Source: Branchiostoma floridae
Lineage: Eukaryota > Chordata > Leptocardii > Amphioxiformes > Branchiostomatidae
DNA: 64,000 bases
Direction: 5' to 3'
Assembly (NCBI RefSeq): GCF_000003815.2
Contig: NC_049985.1
Location: 4,554,234 to 4,618,233 of the forward strand
This document shows, piece after piece, positions 46,301 through 56,421 of this stretch. How positions within the stretch are numbered: the first letter of the stretch is position 1; each line of letters opens with the position of its first letter. Under the pieces are notes generated by a model. The model was not told where the DNA came from. It saw nothing but the letters and a program-made list of their open reading frames with translations, and made no database searches. Position numbers and translations under genes: made by a program.

Positions 46301-49300
46301 TCGTCTAAGATTCTCAGGGCCATCGCAATCAAGGAATCCTTCAACTTTGAGGTAAGATGCTCGAAATGTATGCAGTAGTTTTATTTTTGTGTGAACCTTT
46401 AAACTGACATTGCAAATATGTGTTTCTATTCTATTGCATTACTATTGAACTATGGAATTGTTGTAACATTGCAACTGAAAACACTGCTGTAAAAAGGCTT
46501 CTTTCCCCTCATACCACAGACTTTAGTTCCAGCAAAAATATATGAATTTTCTGTATAATTTAGAATCAGATTCTTTAGAAATAACATGTCTTTGCCTATT
46601 TTTGGTATAGTTTTATTACTTGTACCTTGTAGCATGCTAAGGTGTCACACAGATGTTTTGCTAAGGTATCTCACCAAAGTTGTTGCCTTTCAGGAAACAC
46701 TTACTGGCTTTAAATGGATGGGAAACAAAGCGGATGAGTTGATGAAGAAGGGACAAACTGTGCTCCTTGCATTTGAAGAGGCCATAGGTCAGTAAGGTTG
46801 CTATGGTAACAATGGGGAGGAGTCAGTTTTGGGGCTTATTATTCAATGCCTTCTGTTAGTTTTATGTATCCATACGTTACCTCAGACTTTTAGGGATGTT
46901 GAGAGATAGTTTAGGTAGACATGAAGAAAAAGAGCTGTCTCCAGGCTCCTCTCTCTCTTGCTACATCACAAAAACACAAAACAGGTTGGAAGTTGGTGTT
47001 TGGGATGTGTCCGTTCATTATTGCAATTCTCATGTATTATGTGTTCTCACAGGGTTTATGTACGGCACCAATGTGCTGGATAAGGATGGCATCAGTGCGT
47101 CTGTGGTAATGGCTGAGATGACATGTTGGCTGGCCAGTCAGAATATCAGCCTCACACAGCAACTAGGCAGGATCTTTGAAACGTAAGTATTGTAAATAAG
47201 CAGTGTTGACTGTTGGCTAGAGGATAATTTTTCTTTATTCTGTACCTATGTCCATCAGCCTTGCGTTCTTTCTGTAGATCCTTTTGTAACTTTATGGCAT
47301 GGAACATTCTGGAACTTTAGCACTACACCCTCCCCGCGACAAAACATTAGCTCAAATAATTCAAACAACAGGAGCTTATGAACTCATATGCATCAACTTC
47401 ATCTTAACTTGTCTTACCTTATATTTTGTATTGCCAACAAGATCTCTTCAGTGTCACTCAGGGACGAAAGATGACGTTTCCAAAATTATATCTAATTGCT
47501 TAAGTAATTGCCATTTGATGTATCTTATTACATGGATGTCATCAACGTTAATCATCCTTGTCTTCCTCTTGTAGCTATGGTTACCACATGTAGCTTGTAC
47601 TGTCAATCATCATTGTCCTCTCGTATCTATGGTTACCACATGTCAATCATCCTTGTCCTCCTCTTGTAGCTATGGTTGCCACATGTCAATCATCTGTCTT
47701 CCTCTTGTAGCTATGGTTACCACCTGTCAATCATCCTTGTCCTCCTCTTGTAGCTATGGTTACCACATGTCAATCATCCTTGTCCTCCTCTTGTAGCTAT
47801 GGTTACCACATGTCACCTGTCATCAGTCTTTCTCTTGTAGCTATGGTTACCACTTGTCAATCATCCTTGTCCTCCTCTTGTAGCTATGGTTGCCACATGT
47901 CAATCATCTGTCTTCCTCTTGTAGCTATGGTTACCACCTGTCAATCATCCTTGTCCTCCTCTTGTAGCTATGGTTACCACACGTCAGAGAACTCCTACTA
48001 CATCTGCCACGACCCGCCCACCATCACCAAGATGTTTGAGAGGATGAGGAACTGGGATGGCAAGACTGGCCAGGTAAGATCCTGCATGTGGTGTTCTGTA
48101 AATCCTGGAATGTTTACGATGGTTTAGTTTCCGCAGTCTTTTCCATGACCTCTTTCAAACTTGTGCTTTGTACTAAAAATGTGCCACAGAATTGTCTGAG
48201 ACGAAATCTGAAAAAACCTCATTCCCTTCTTACTGCGAAATAAGTCCCTGTGAAAATAGATGGATTTATTGTATATGCTAGTCTGATACAGTGTATGTTC
48301 TTGTTCTTCACTAATAATAAGCGTGTATATTCTAATCCAATACCAGGTTGGTATATGAATAATGCTTGTATGTTGTTCTCTGAATGAATTGAACTTATAC
48401 AATGGTTTGTATGTTCCCAGTACCCTAGTTCATGTGGTCCATATAAAATCAAGCACATACGGGACTTGACAGCAGGGTACGACAACAGCAAGCCAGACAA
48501 CAAGCCGGTAAGTATACGTCATATGGACAAAAAAATTTCTTAAATTTTAGTTTATTACCAGCTCTACAATTATACCCAGCCCAACTGCTGTGTGTGGGAA
48601 CAGATAGACAACAGAATGATTTCTTAGTAACTGGCATGTGCTATGTAAAACTAATAGAATAGCATTTTGTGCAGCAAGTTTCTAAGTTGATACTGATTTA
48701 ATCACAGGTACTCCCCACCAGCAAGGCGAGTCAGATGATCACCTTCTCCTTTGAGAATGGCTGTGTGGCGACCTTGAGAACCAGCGGGACGGAGCCCAAG
48801 ATCAAATACTACACAGAGATGTGCCTGCCGCCCGGCACTGGAGGGTGAGTTTTCTATCGCTCAAGGATTCAGCACCAAGGACAGGGCTAGGCCAAACTTG
48901 TGCTGTTGATGTATTGTTTTTCTGCTTTTTCTGTGTTGTTTCTGTACTGTTCCTTTTCTGTTTCTGTGCTATTTCCATGGTGTCTATGTGTTTTTTGCTG
49001 TGCTGTTTTAAAGCAGCTGTTGTTTTTCCACCCGTGCTGTTGACTTTTGTTGTTTTAGCACTTCTGCTATGTTGCTGCTGGGAATGAAATGAATGTGTTG
49101 TTGCTGTGCTATTTTCTGCTATTTCTATGCAGTTGTTTTTAATGTTGCTAATGTTTTTGTGCTCTTACTGTGTTTATAAATGTAGTTTCCATGCTGTTAT
49201 TGTATTGTTCCTGTGCTGTTTCAGTATTCTTGCTATTATGCTTCCAGTTATTTCTGTTTTTTCTGTGTATGTTGCTGTTGCTGTGTTGTTTCTGTGCTGT

Positions 49301-49633
49301 TTTTTTTCAATGCTGCTGCTGTGCTATCCCTGTGCTGTTTCTATTCTGTTAATGTATTGTTGCTGTGCTGTTTCAGTGTACCTGCTGTGATGTTACCATG
49401 CTATTTCTGTGTGTTTTTCTTTGTATGCTGATGCTTCCATGTTGTTTCTGTGCTATATTTTAAACGCTGTTGCTGTGCTATCCCCATGCTGTTTCTGTCT
49501 TGTTAACATATTGTTCCTGTGCTGTTTCAGTTCGCCAGAGTCGGTAGCTGCAGAGCTCCATGCGATGGTGGAGACCATGGTGAAGGAACTCCTCCAGCCT
49601 GAAGTGAACGGGCTGATCGCCAGGAGTGGTTAA
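40374..49633 (+). CDS. PGM2: Phosphoglucomutase/phosphopentomutase PGM2
   Basis: Eighteen exons: 40374-40481, 41654-41753, 41909-41976, 42367-42455, 42947-43031, 43348-43455, 43891-44060, 44678-44801, 45054-45119, 45401-45495, 45826-45917, 46266-46351, 46694-46787, 47053-47182, 47968-48073, 48421-48507, 48708-48844 and 49531-49633. All junctions keep phase, giving 615 aa (human 612). The active-site phosphoserine loop is [16 protein letters not shown] (exon 6). The metal-binding loop is [12 protein letters not shown] (exon 10), the sugar loop AFEEAIGFMYGT spans exons 13/14, and the phosphate loop is [12 protein letters not shown] (exon 17). The enzyme interconverts ribose- or deoxyribose-1- and 5-phosphates and also glucose phosphates in the cytosol (family knowledge). 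PGM2L1 is the close vertebrate paralogue; a single amphioxus gene could predate that split. Three introns carry splice-site minisatellites. Confidence 0.96.
41088..41151. repeat. (AATC)n microsatellite
   Basis: Imperfect AATC tetranucleotide run in PGM2 intron 1, followed by AAACCTTTATCAGG, possibly the tail of an old element. Confidence 0.9.
44035..44610 (+). repeat. Minisatellite of the exon 7 end and donor of PGM2
   Basis: The true border is CAGAACTACTGTTGCCATAG then GTAAC at 44060/44061. About fifteen further copies of GAACTACTGTTGCCATAGGT, followed by AAC, fill the start of intron 7, spaced 26-37 bp. Several keep an exact CATAGGTAAC or TTAGGTAAC donor (near 44090, 44148, 44180 and 44430). 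Later copies decay to GATAACC or GGAAGCC. Confidence 0.95.
45640..45790. repeat. Dispersed repeat with (CAGA)n core
   Basis: ATGTGGAAACCAGGTACTGT, then ACAAGCAGACAGACAGACAC and AAAACTTCCAGATAACAGGG, parallels ATGTAGAAACCAGC, then ACAGACAGACAGACACATC and AAAACCTCCAGACATGGAGG at 34664-34855 in RFC3. An inverted relative lies near 4900-4960. Confidence 0.55.
47528..47985 (+). repeat. Minisatellite of the exon 15 acceptor of PGM2
   Basis: The unit is about 43 bp: TCAATCATCCTTGTCCTCCT, CTTGTAG, then CTATGGTTACCACATG. The last copy is the true acceptor (CTCTTGTAG ending 47967, then CTATGGTTACCACACG). Eight to nine near-identical copies precede it from about 47565, each with its own pyrimidine tract, AG and first 14 exon bases. 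Confidence 0.95.
48880..49530 (+). repeat. T-rich CTGTGCTGTTTC array before PGM2 exon 18
   Basis: Degenerate units such as TGTTGCTGTGCTGTTTCTGT fill intron 17. The true acceptor is CCTGTGCTGTTTCAG at 49516-49530. The same string with CAG occurs upstream near 49210-49224 (CCTGTGCTGTTTCAGTATTC) and 49360-49376 (GCTGTGCTGTTTCAGTGTAC), so the array also multiplies an acceptor. Confidence 0.75.
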
Positions 49634-52613
49634 CGAGTCTAGTAAAGCTAGCTGCAGCTCTATAGAAACCAGCCAAGGCCAAACCAACTTTGTATCTTGA
49701 GCCTCTGTCACACATTCAAAACCTTTTCTCCCTTTTTGTTGGAGGATCTGTTTGTCTTTGAACTAGACCACGGGTGGCCAGTCCAGGTGTACTCTTGCAG
49801 AGTTTGCCACATATTGTGCAGGTGAATGCTGTTGTTTTGCCTTCTAGCAACCTCTTTCAGCAACTCTTCAACCATGGTTGGTAGTTCCAGTTCACTCCTC
49901 TTATCATATCAAAGGAGAATGTTTGGACTTTAACGTTTCAAAATGTATAGCCAGCTGGCTCAGACAACGTTAAAAGACGGCAACCTTGCTGACCAACCAT
50001 GCCAACCACAGCTGACCTCATGACTAACTCCCAACTTGGAGACTATGTGTGACAGGGGCTTTACTATGATTTCTGTCTATGCCTGCTTTAGTTTAATCTC
50101 CTATTGGATTTAAAAGTAATATTCTGACAAACATGAAAACAATCTAAAGTGAAATTCTGTATGTAAGAGCTACAAACAGTTTCAGGGAGTAAACATCGTC
50201 AGATGACTTGTAACTTTATCTTGACCAGTCTCACTAAATCTTTATTTTAAAATGTCTGGGAATCAAAGAAATATTGAGGAGCACATACCCTGAATCCAAG
50301 TTATGATGTAAGTAGTGCCAATGTGAGGATGTCAACATTGTAGGGGGATGGGGGTGATAAAGTATGTGCTGAGTCTGTGACACTTTCAGATAGGGTTCTA
50401 GAAAGGGTGTTTTGATCAGGATTTTCATGGGACTGTTTGGTTTACATGGCTGCATGTAGGTGGAGGATGTACTCTAAAAGGGTGCATAAAGTTTGCGGGA
50501 ATATTATGTCATGGTAGGGAAAAAATGGAATGTTCTTGGTGGCTCTAAATTTGTGGTTAAAACAACATTACAGTCAGAAGAAAGAACATTTACAGCACAT
50601 AAAACCTCCAAGAAAAATTTCCCTTTACCTTACCCTAAAGTTTCAACTTTTGACTAACTGTTCTGTTTTTTTATATCTTTTCTTCACCAAGATTGTTGTA
50701 TCTTTGTCTGTTAGCTAAATATAGATCATTCATAGCTGTGTCATTTGTATTGAAAATTCAGATGCCACATTTGTACCCTGGCAATTTCCTATTTAGTATG
50801 ACTATCTTAATTTATAGCAATCTTACTGGCTATATAATTGTCTGGATAACAGAACTGACTGTAATGGTTGACATGTGTAATTTTATATGTAGGTCCTTAA
50901 TTACATGTAGCTGTTACTCCAAAGTGTAAAGTTTTCTTTAAACTTGATAGTGTGATAATGAACAAAACAGCTTTTGCTTTTGCAGACCTGTAATGAATAT
51001 TTGCAAGCAATAAAAATATCTCTTGATAATAGTTTGCACCTATTACGTCATAGCAAAGTACATGTACCTAGCTGTGAAGTTCAAAATAATGTTACATTTT
51101 GACGTGATCGGGCTTCTATTGATGACCACTGCGATATGATCATCTCTCTTTTGTCCTTCATCATATTGTTATTTCTTTTGTGAAATTTGTGAACAACTGT
51201 CTGCTTAACTTTATGTTTTGTTTTTACAAGTTATTATAGAATCTTTTATGTCCATAGTGAAAAAACAATGTTAATAAAAGTGCACAATGAGCCAATTTAA
51301 TGGAAATAAACTGATGACAAATGATTGATGCAAAAATGCATATTAAGTAATGAAGATGTCAGAATATTAGTAATTAATAAGCTTCAATCTGTGGAGAGAA
51401 ATTTTGCAATATATAAGAATGTACTTATATTTCTTGATTTGTACATTATTGTAAACTCCTATTTACATGTCAGTCTAGCCTATGTCTCGATGACATGTAC
51501 TGTGTGTCCCATGTTTGAAAGTCCCATAGCAGAACACAGTGGATTTGAAGAATTTCCTCATAAATTATGCAAATACACTGTATTGCATAATCAATATTTA
51601 ATTATGTCAAATGTCACTTAATCTACATACTTAGAATCATGATGATACATCAACCCCTTACTCTTAGTTATTCTCTTTCAAATCCTCAAAGTCAACCTCG
51701 GTCTTTCAGTGAGCAGTTCCAAAAAGCTGCTTTTATTTATTATTATAATTACATAACCCTACACCAAGGAGGTTAACCTCCTTGCCCACACAAATATTAA
51801 GGTACAACAGTGTATCCACAGTAAACAATCAAGTTAACAGCTGCACATAAGTGCATATTTGCAGTAGTCAGAGCCCTGATGATACAGAAGTGACATCATA
51901 ATATCATCGTATAATATCTGAGCAGAAGTGCCTTTCCCAGAATCCCCCCTGGAATAACATTGACCCCCCTCCTTTCACTTTTGCCAATCACATGGTAGGA
52001 CGCCATTTTTACTTCCAGCCTACTATCAAAAGGAGACTGAGGTTTATGCATAACAAAGCTACAGTCCTTTGATAATTGTACTACTGACAGAGAAGACTGC
52101 ACACCTAACATGCAAGACAGTGTGTTTTCTTACATTATGTACATTGTTTACCCTGGAGGGTGAGAGTGCAATAACATTGGCTGTGTTCTTTCACTTTTGC
52201 CAATCACAAGGTAGGACGCCATTTTTACTTACAGCCTACTATCGAAAGGAGACCTAGGTTTACGCACATGTGTGTTTACTTAATACATAATGTATTACCA
52301 TGTAGGGTGAGAGTGCATACCCAGGCCAGCAAAGGTATCATGTCTTATAGACTGTGAGGCAAAACTGTTTGCCTTCAGACTGTTTAGTTGTAGCAAAAAT
52401 TCATTTTGGGGACTGTTGATCTTAAGTTATAATTGTTATTGTTTGACCGTTGTTTCTTGCCTGCAGATGCAAATATTTTTGTAAGTGGGTATGCACGGAA
52501 AAGTAATCCGACCTTTTTACTTGATATAAGAATGGTCCCACTTCCAAAGTCCAAAGTTTGTTTGCTTTAGTGTTGCTCACTTTTGTTCCTACCCGAGGTG
52601 ACTGCTTTGCATT
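49634..52613. other. PGM2 3' flank and intergenic region
   Basis: The first part is PGM2 3' UTR; a candidate AATAAA lies at 51009-51014. A perfect AAGGAGGTTAACCTCCTT palindrome lies at about 51767-51784, and a 215-bp tandem duplication at 51960-52320. No exon is recognised. Confidence 0.55.
51960..52320 (+). repeat. Two copies of a ~215-bp repeat
   Basis: TTTCACTTTTGCCAATCACA, then GGTAGGACGCCATTTTTACTT, followed by CAGCCTACTATC and AGGAGAC, occurs at about 51975-52050 and 52188-52266. GTAGGGTGAGAGTGCATA and its variant follow each copy (52155 and 52302). Confidence 0.85.
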
Positions 52614-55081
52614 ATGGCAGAGGGCTCCTCTCTCGACAGCTTCAAGCAGTTGGAATCTGTGCTGGATGCTATCATTGAGGAAAAGGTGGCCAGTCATGTG
52701 CAGGATATTCGTGCTGAGCAACAGGAACTACGCGAGACTGTGAAACGCCTGGAAAGTGAGCGTATCTCACCAAAAAAGGTACATGTACATGTGTACTCAA
52801 CTACTGCTGACAACAATAAATGAATTAACAGCCATTAACAGATCTACTGACATTTCAAAACATTTACTCCAAGCAAACACTGCCAATTTCCTAAAAGTTG
52901 TGATATTACTTTATTTGTTTATCCTGATATATCGTAAATACTCGTAAATACACTCAGGTCAATTACCTGTTTTTCAGGTAGGCTTGGGCCCTGCTCTTAC
53001 ATTTGTACATGACATTATATACTACATAACATACAATTATGTGTGTGTACTAGGGCTGGGTACCAGTATGGCGTACCGGTACAAAACCGGTTTTTCTCAT
53101 TGGCCCGGTGCAGAAAAACCGGACCTGAAAAAATTCCTTGGACCGGATGTTGGACCGATTGGAAAAGGAACATATTATATGATCAGGCTTTCACACGTTT
53201 TGGGGCTTACCGGTCAAGAAAAATAAAAGAGTGAAGTAGAGTAGAGTCTATACTCATTTCTACCAACTTTTACAGTCAATCATACAAAGGCAGTTAGCCT
53301 TGTAGGTTTTTAAAATGCCAGTGGGAGTCGAATACTACACAAAACAGATTTCCTTGTAGCGAAATGGACCATTGTTTTGAGTATCCTCCATTCACAAGTT
53401 TTCACATACTGAATCAGGTCCAGGTTCAGGTCCGGACCTGAACCGGACCTGGACCCGAATTTTCTGTACCGGTACCCACCCCTAGTGTGTACTAATAATG
53501 GCTCAGATGCATACAATACAAGATTTTAAGAGGATGCTCCATTGTCATGACTTTGTCACCAGTGCTTAGTCTTCCAATCAAACTAACCTCATGTTAATTC
53601 CCACAGGGATGAAGCTGCCATGACAGAAATGTACATACATGTACATGACATATATCTATATTATATATTATACAATATTCAGAAAGGTTCTAAATAGAAA
53701 AACTGATTTAGAATAAAGCTGATGCACCACTCAGCCGCCACGTACAAATTCACAAGCAACACTGAGTCCATTGGAATCAATGTGAATCATGAATATTATA
53801 ATGTTAATCTTACAGAATCATTGTACAGGCTATTTCAATACCAATAATCAGCTCAAGAGAACTAAACATTTTGCTTTATTTTTTTACTATCTCTTTAGAC
53901 CCAAGCAAAGGCCCAAAGTGCTGATGAACAAGAGGAGGATGGAGATAGAAGTAAGAAATATGTGATATTGTTATTGGATTGGGTAATACGTCTCATGAGA
54001 CTCACACGAGTTGTTTCAGTTTGTAAAAAGTGAAGATAATACCATGCTGCGGTTATAGGAAGGCTGAGATCTGATGATGGGCATGATTTAATCCTCTATA
54101 TTGCAGTCATGTACAGAACTCAAAGACAAAGTTATCAGTATTTGTTGCTAAAGTATCTCCTATCATACATGCACAGATATATGCCAATGATCAGGGAATT
54201 CGAACAGAAAAAAGAAATTGGCAACCACGAGAAGGTTAATATGCTATGGTCACATTTCAAAACTGGGCCCAGCCTGCCAGTTTGTGGAAACGAAAAGCAT
54301 CATATAAAAGACAAAAATAATATACTAAAGATGTTAACAAGATTAGTAATGAGCATATTTTGTGTATATTTGAAATGGGGCTTGCTATTTTAGATGAGTC
54401 ACTGGACATGCAGAGATGTTGAGGTGTCCCTTCATACTTTTGGGTACTTTCACCTTCAACGAGGCTTTGTCCAGTTACAAATGTGGCAACACAGTTACCA
54501 AAATAAAGTATCTCCATTATTATGACAGTGTGATGGGCCAAATCTTCTCATGATATCATACAAGTTTTTTTTTGCAGATGTCAGGACAAGTATACTAATC
54601 ACCTAGAGCATCATGATAACTCAAAAATTTATTACCTGCAGAGGACAACACGAAGATTTTGCAACGATTTCTAGAAATGGTTATTACTAAAGATACACCC
54701 ATCACATCTGTTCCTGGGGCCAAAAATGCACTCGAAAGCTTGAAGAAATCTGGACAATGCACCAAGGTGATAATCAAAGTCCTAAACTCATTCAATTGAC
54801 ATGTTCCTATTGAAAAATGTTGAATGTGTTTGATTAAATTTTATAACTGGTGTTGAGAAAAAATGGCCTGTTTTGATGTTATTGATGTCAATAAGTTTCC
54901 TTTGTCCTGACCGTTTGATTCCTTTTCTTTACAGGCTATCAATCTAATGGACAAGTTCATCTTTCTGAATGGAGATGAGATTGGGTTTAAAAAGTTGCTT
55001 ATAGAACATGGTGCCAAAGATTATCATGCAGGCAGGACTTACCGTGCCATCAAAGAGAAGCTCAAAAACATGTGTTCCTAA
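52614..55081 (+). CDS. Unrecognised small coiled-coil protein, four exons
   Basis: Exons 52614-52778, 53899-53950, 54642-54766 and 54935-55081 join in phase to 162 aa. The N-terminal third (residues about 8-52: FKQLESVLDAIIEEKVASHV, then QDIRAEQQELRETVKRLE) is a clear heptad coiled coil. Residues 56-75 form a Gln/Glu/Asp-rich linker. The C-terminal about 90 residues (ILQRFLEMVITKDTPITSVP, then AINLMDKFIFLNGDEIGFKK) look like a compact helical domain, ending YRAIKEKLKNMCS. No signal peptide or membrane segment. I do not recognise the family. The exon 3 acceptor (TTATTACCTGCAG) is weak; the alternative TTTTTTTTGCAG near 54577 leads to a stop in frame. It is same-strand after PGM2 and convergent with NUDCD2. 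Intron 1 carries a hAT-type MITE. Confidence 0.75.
53051..53484. mobile_element. hAT-type MITE with 8-bp target duplication
   Basis: Terminal inverted repeats TAGGGCTGGGTACC and GGTACCCACCCCTA (reverse complement TAGGGGTGGGTACC) are flanked by the exact 8-bp direct repeat GTGTGTAC at 53043-53050 and 53485-53492. The 434-bp interior is non-coding and has further inverted CCGGTACC/CCGGACCTG motifs. An 8-bp duplication is typical of the hAT superfamily. Confidence 0.9.
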
Positions 55082-56421
55082 CCAGATGGAGAATTAATGA
55101 TGTGACAGTGATATAACCATTTACTCTCACTGTCTCTCCAAATATATATTGATATTGTGGTCTAACATTGACTCTCATAATTCCACCAGATGCCATAAAA
55201 CTGCCGCCTAAGAAAAAAAATACATGACTTTAAAGTGATTTAGAGATGTACTAAATAATGCAGCATCAGTAATCCTGAGGTATATATAATCTTCAGATAT
55301 CTAGGTGTTCAAGACAATCTTGAGAAGGCCTCTATAAGAATTGTTTTCTTTTAATGTGGCAGTATTATGGCACCTTGAGGTCCAACCCTTGCCAGACCAT
55401 GTTTGGGGGTTGGTCCTAGCCTGAGCAAGGTCATCTGCGTATAACAACACATGCTGCATTTATTTAGACTGGATAACTATATTGATAGCAGACTAGGCAT
55501 TTAGACACACTGCAGTAGAAATGTGCAGGTGTGTGACTTGATGGTGAGCAGTTTCCACAAATTACAATCATTATGTTAATTTTCACATATCACAACTGAT
55601 ATAAGCTGTGTCCTGTGGGCAGAGTGTAAAGGCATTATATTAGGGGCCATTCTACCATGATGATAATATACATTTGCACAAGAAACCTGCAGAAAACATG
55701 TATAACAGCATTTCCTAAAAAATATTTTCCCTTTAATATCAGAAGCAAAGTACCGGGTATGTCATGTACATACTGCAATGACAAAGCCATAGATAAAAAA
55801 AGATTTCCACACTTATTTTGAAAGACAATATAATTGGACAGTATATGTGCACCAGAAATTAATATTCCCAGATATTCTGATGAAATCAAAGAAACAACAG
55901 CTGCTTGTCTTCGAACTTTACATCAATAACTAAAAAGTAGACACTCGGCCCTGTCACCACTAAAGGCGCCACATACATGCAAACTAAACTAAAAAGCTAA
56001 ATAGGAAATTCATTGAATACAAAACTTGTTGTGAAACACTTAAAGTTAAAGCGAGAAGAATACCAGACATGTTTAGCATTAAATTGCTTTAGACACTGCT
56101 ATACAACTCAAGTCTTTTCTTTTTAACAGCTACACCTAGTCTAGTACTGTGGTCTCATGGTGATTTTGCACAAGTTTGCAACAATGCCGTCATCTTATAG
56201 TTCATGACTTTCTCTGAAATGCAGCCAAAATCATAATGGTACATGTATTGCCAAATCTTGAACTGTTTTGAGCAGTCGTACCATCAGCTCCGAACAAATT
56301 GGGTTAATTAATGCACTTTAACCTGCTACCTGACCCACTCATCAATACCTATTTGGTGCCAAAAGGGTGCCTCAGCTTGCAGGAGATTAAACTTAAAGGC
56401 ACAGACATAAAAGATTTGCTG
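55082..56421. other. Convergent 3' region of the coiled-coil gene and NUDCD2
   Basis: AT-rich sequence holding the two 3' UTRs. No exon or element is recognised. Confidence 0.55.

Noticed and set aside
49106-49431. Hydrophobic F/L/C-rich ORFs
   Set aside because: They translate the T-rich minisatellite in PGM2 intron 17.
54578-54606. Alternative exon 3 start after TTTTTTTTGCAG in the coiled-coil gene
   Set aside because: In the phase left by exon 2 it reads into TAG after a few codons; the later, weaker acceptor keeps the frame.
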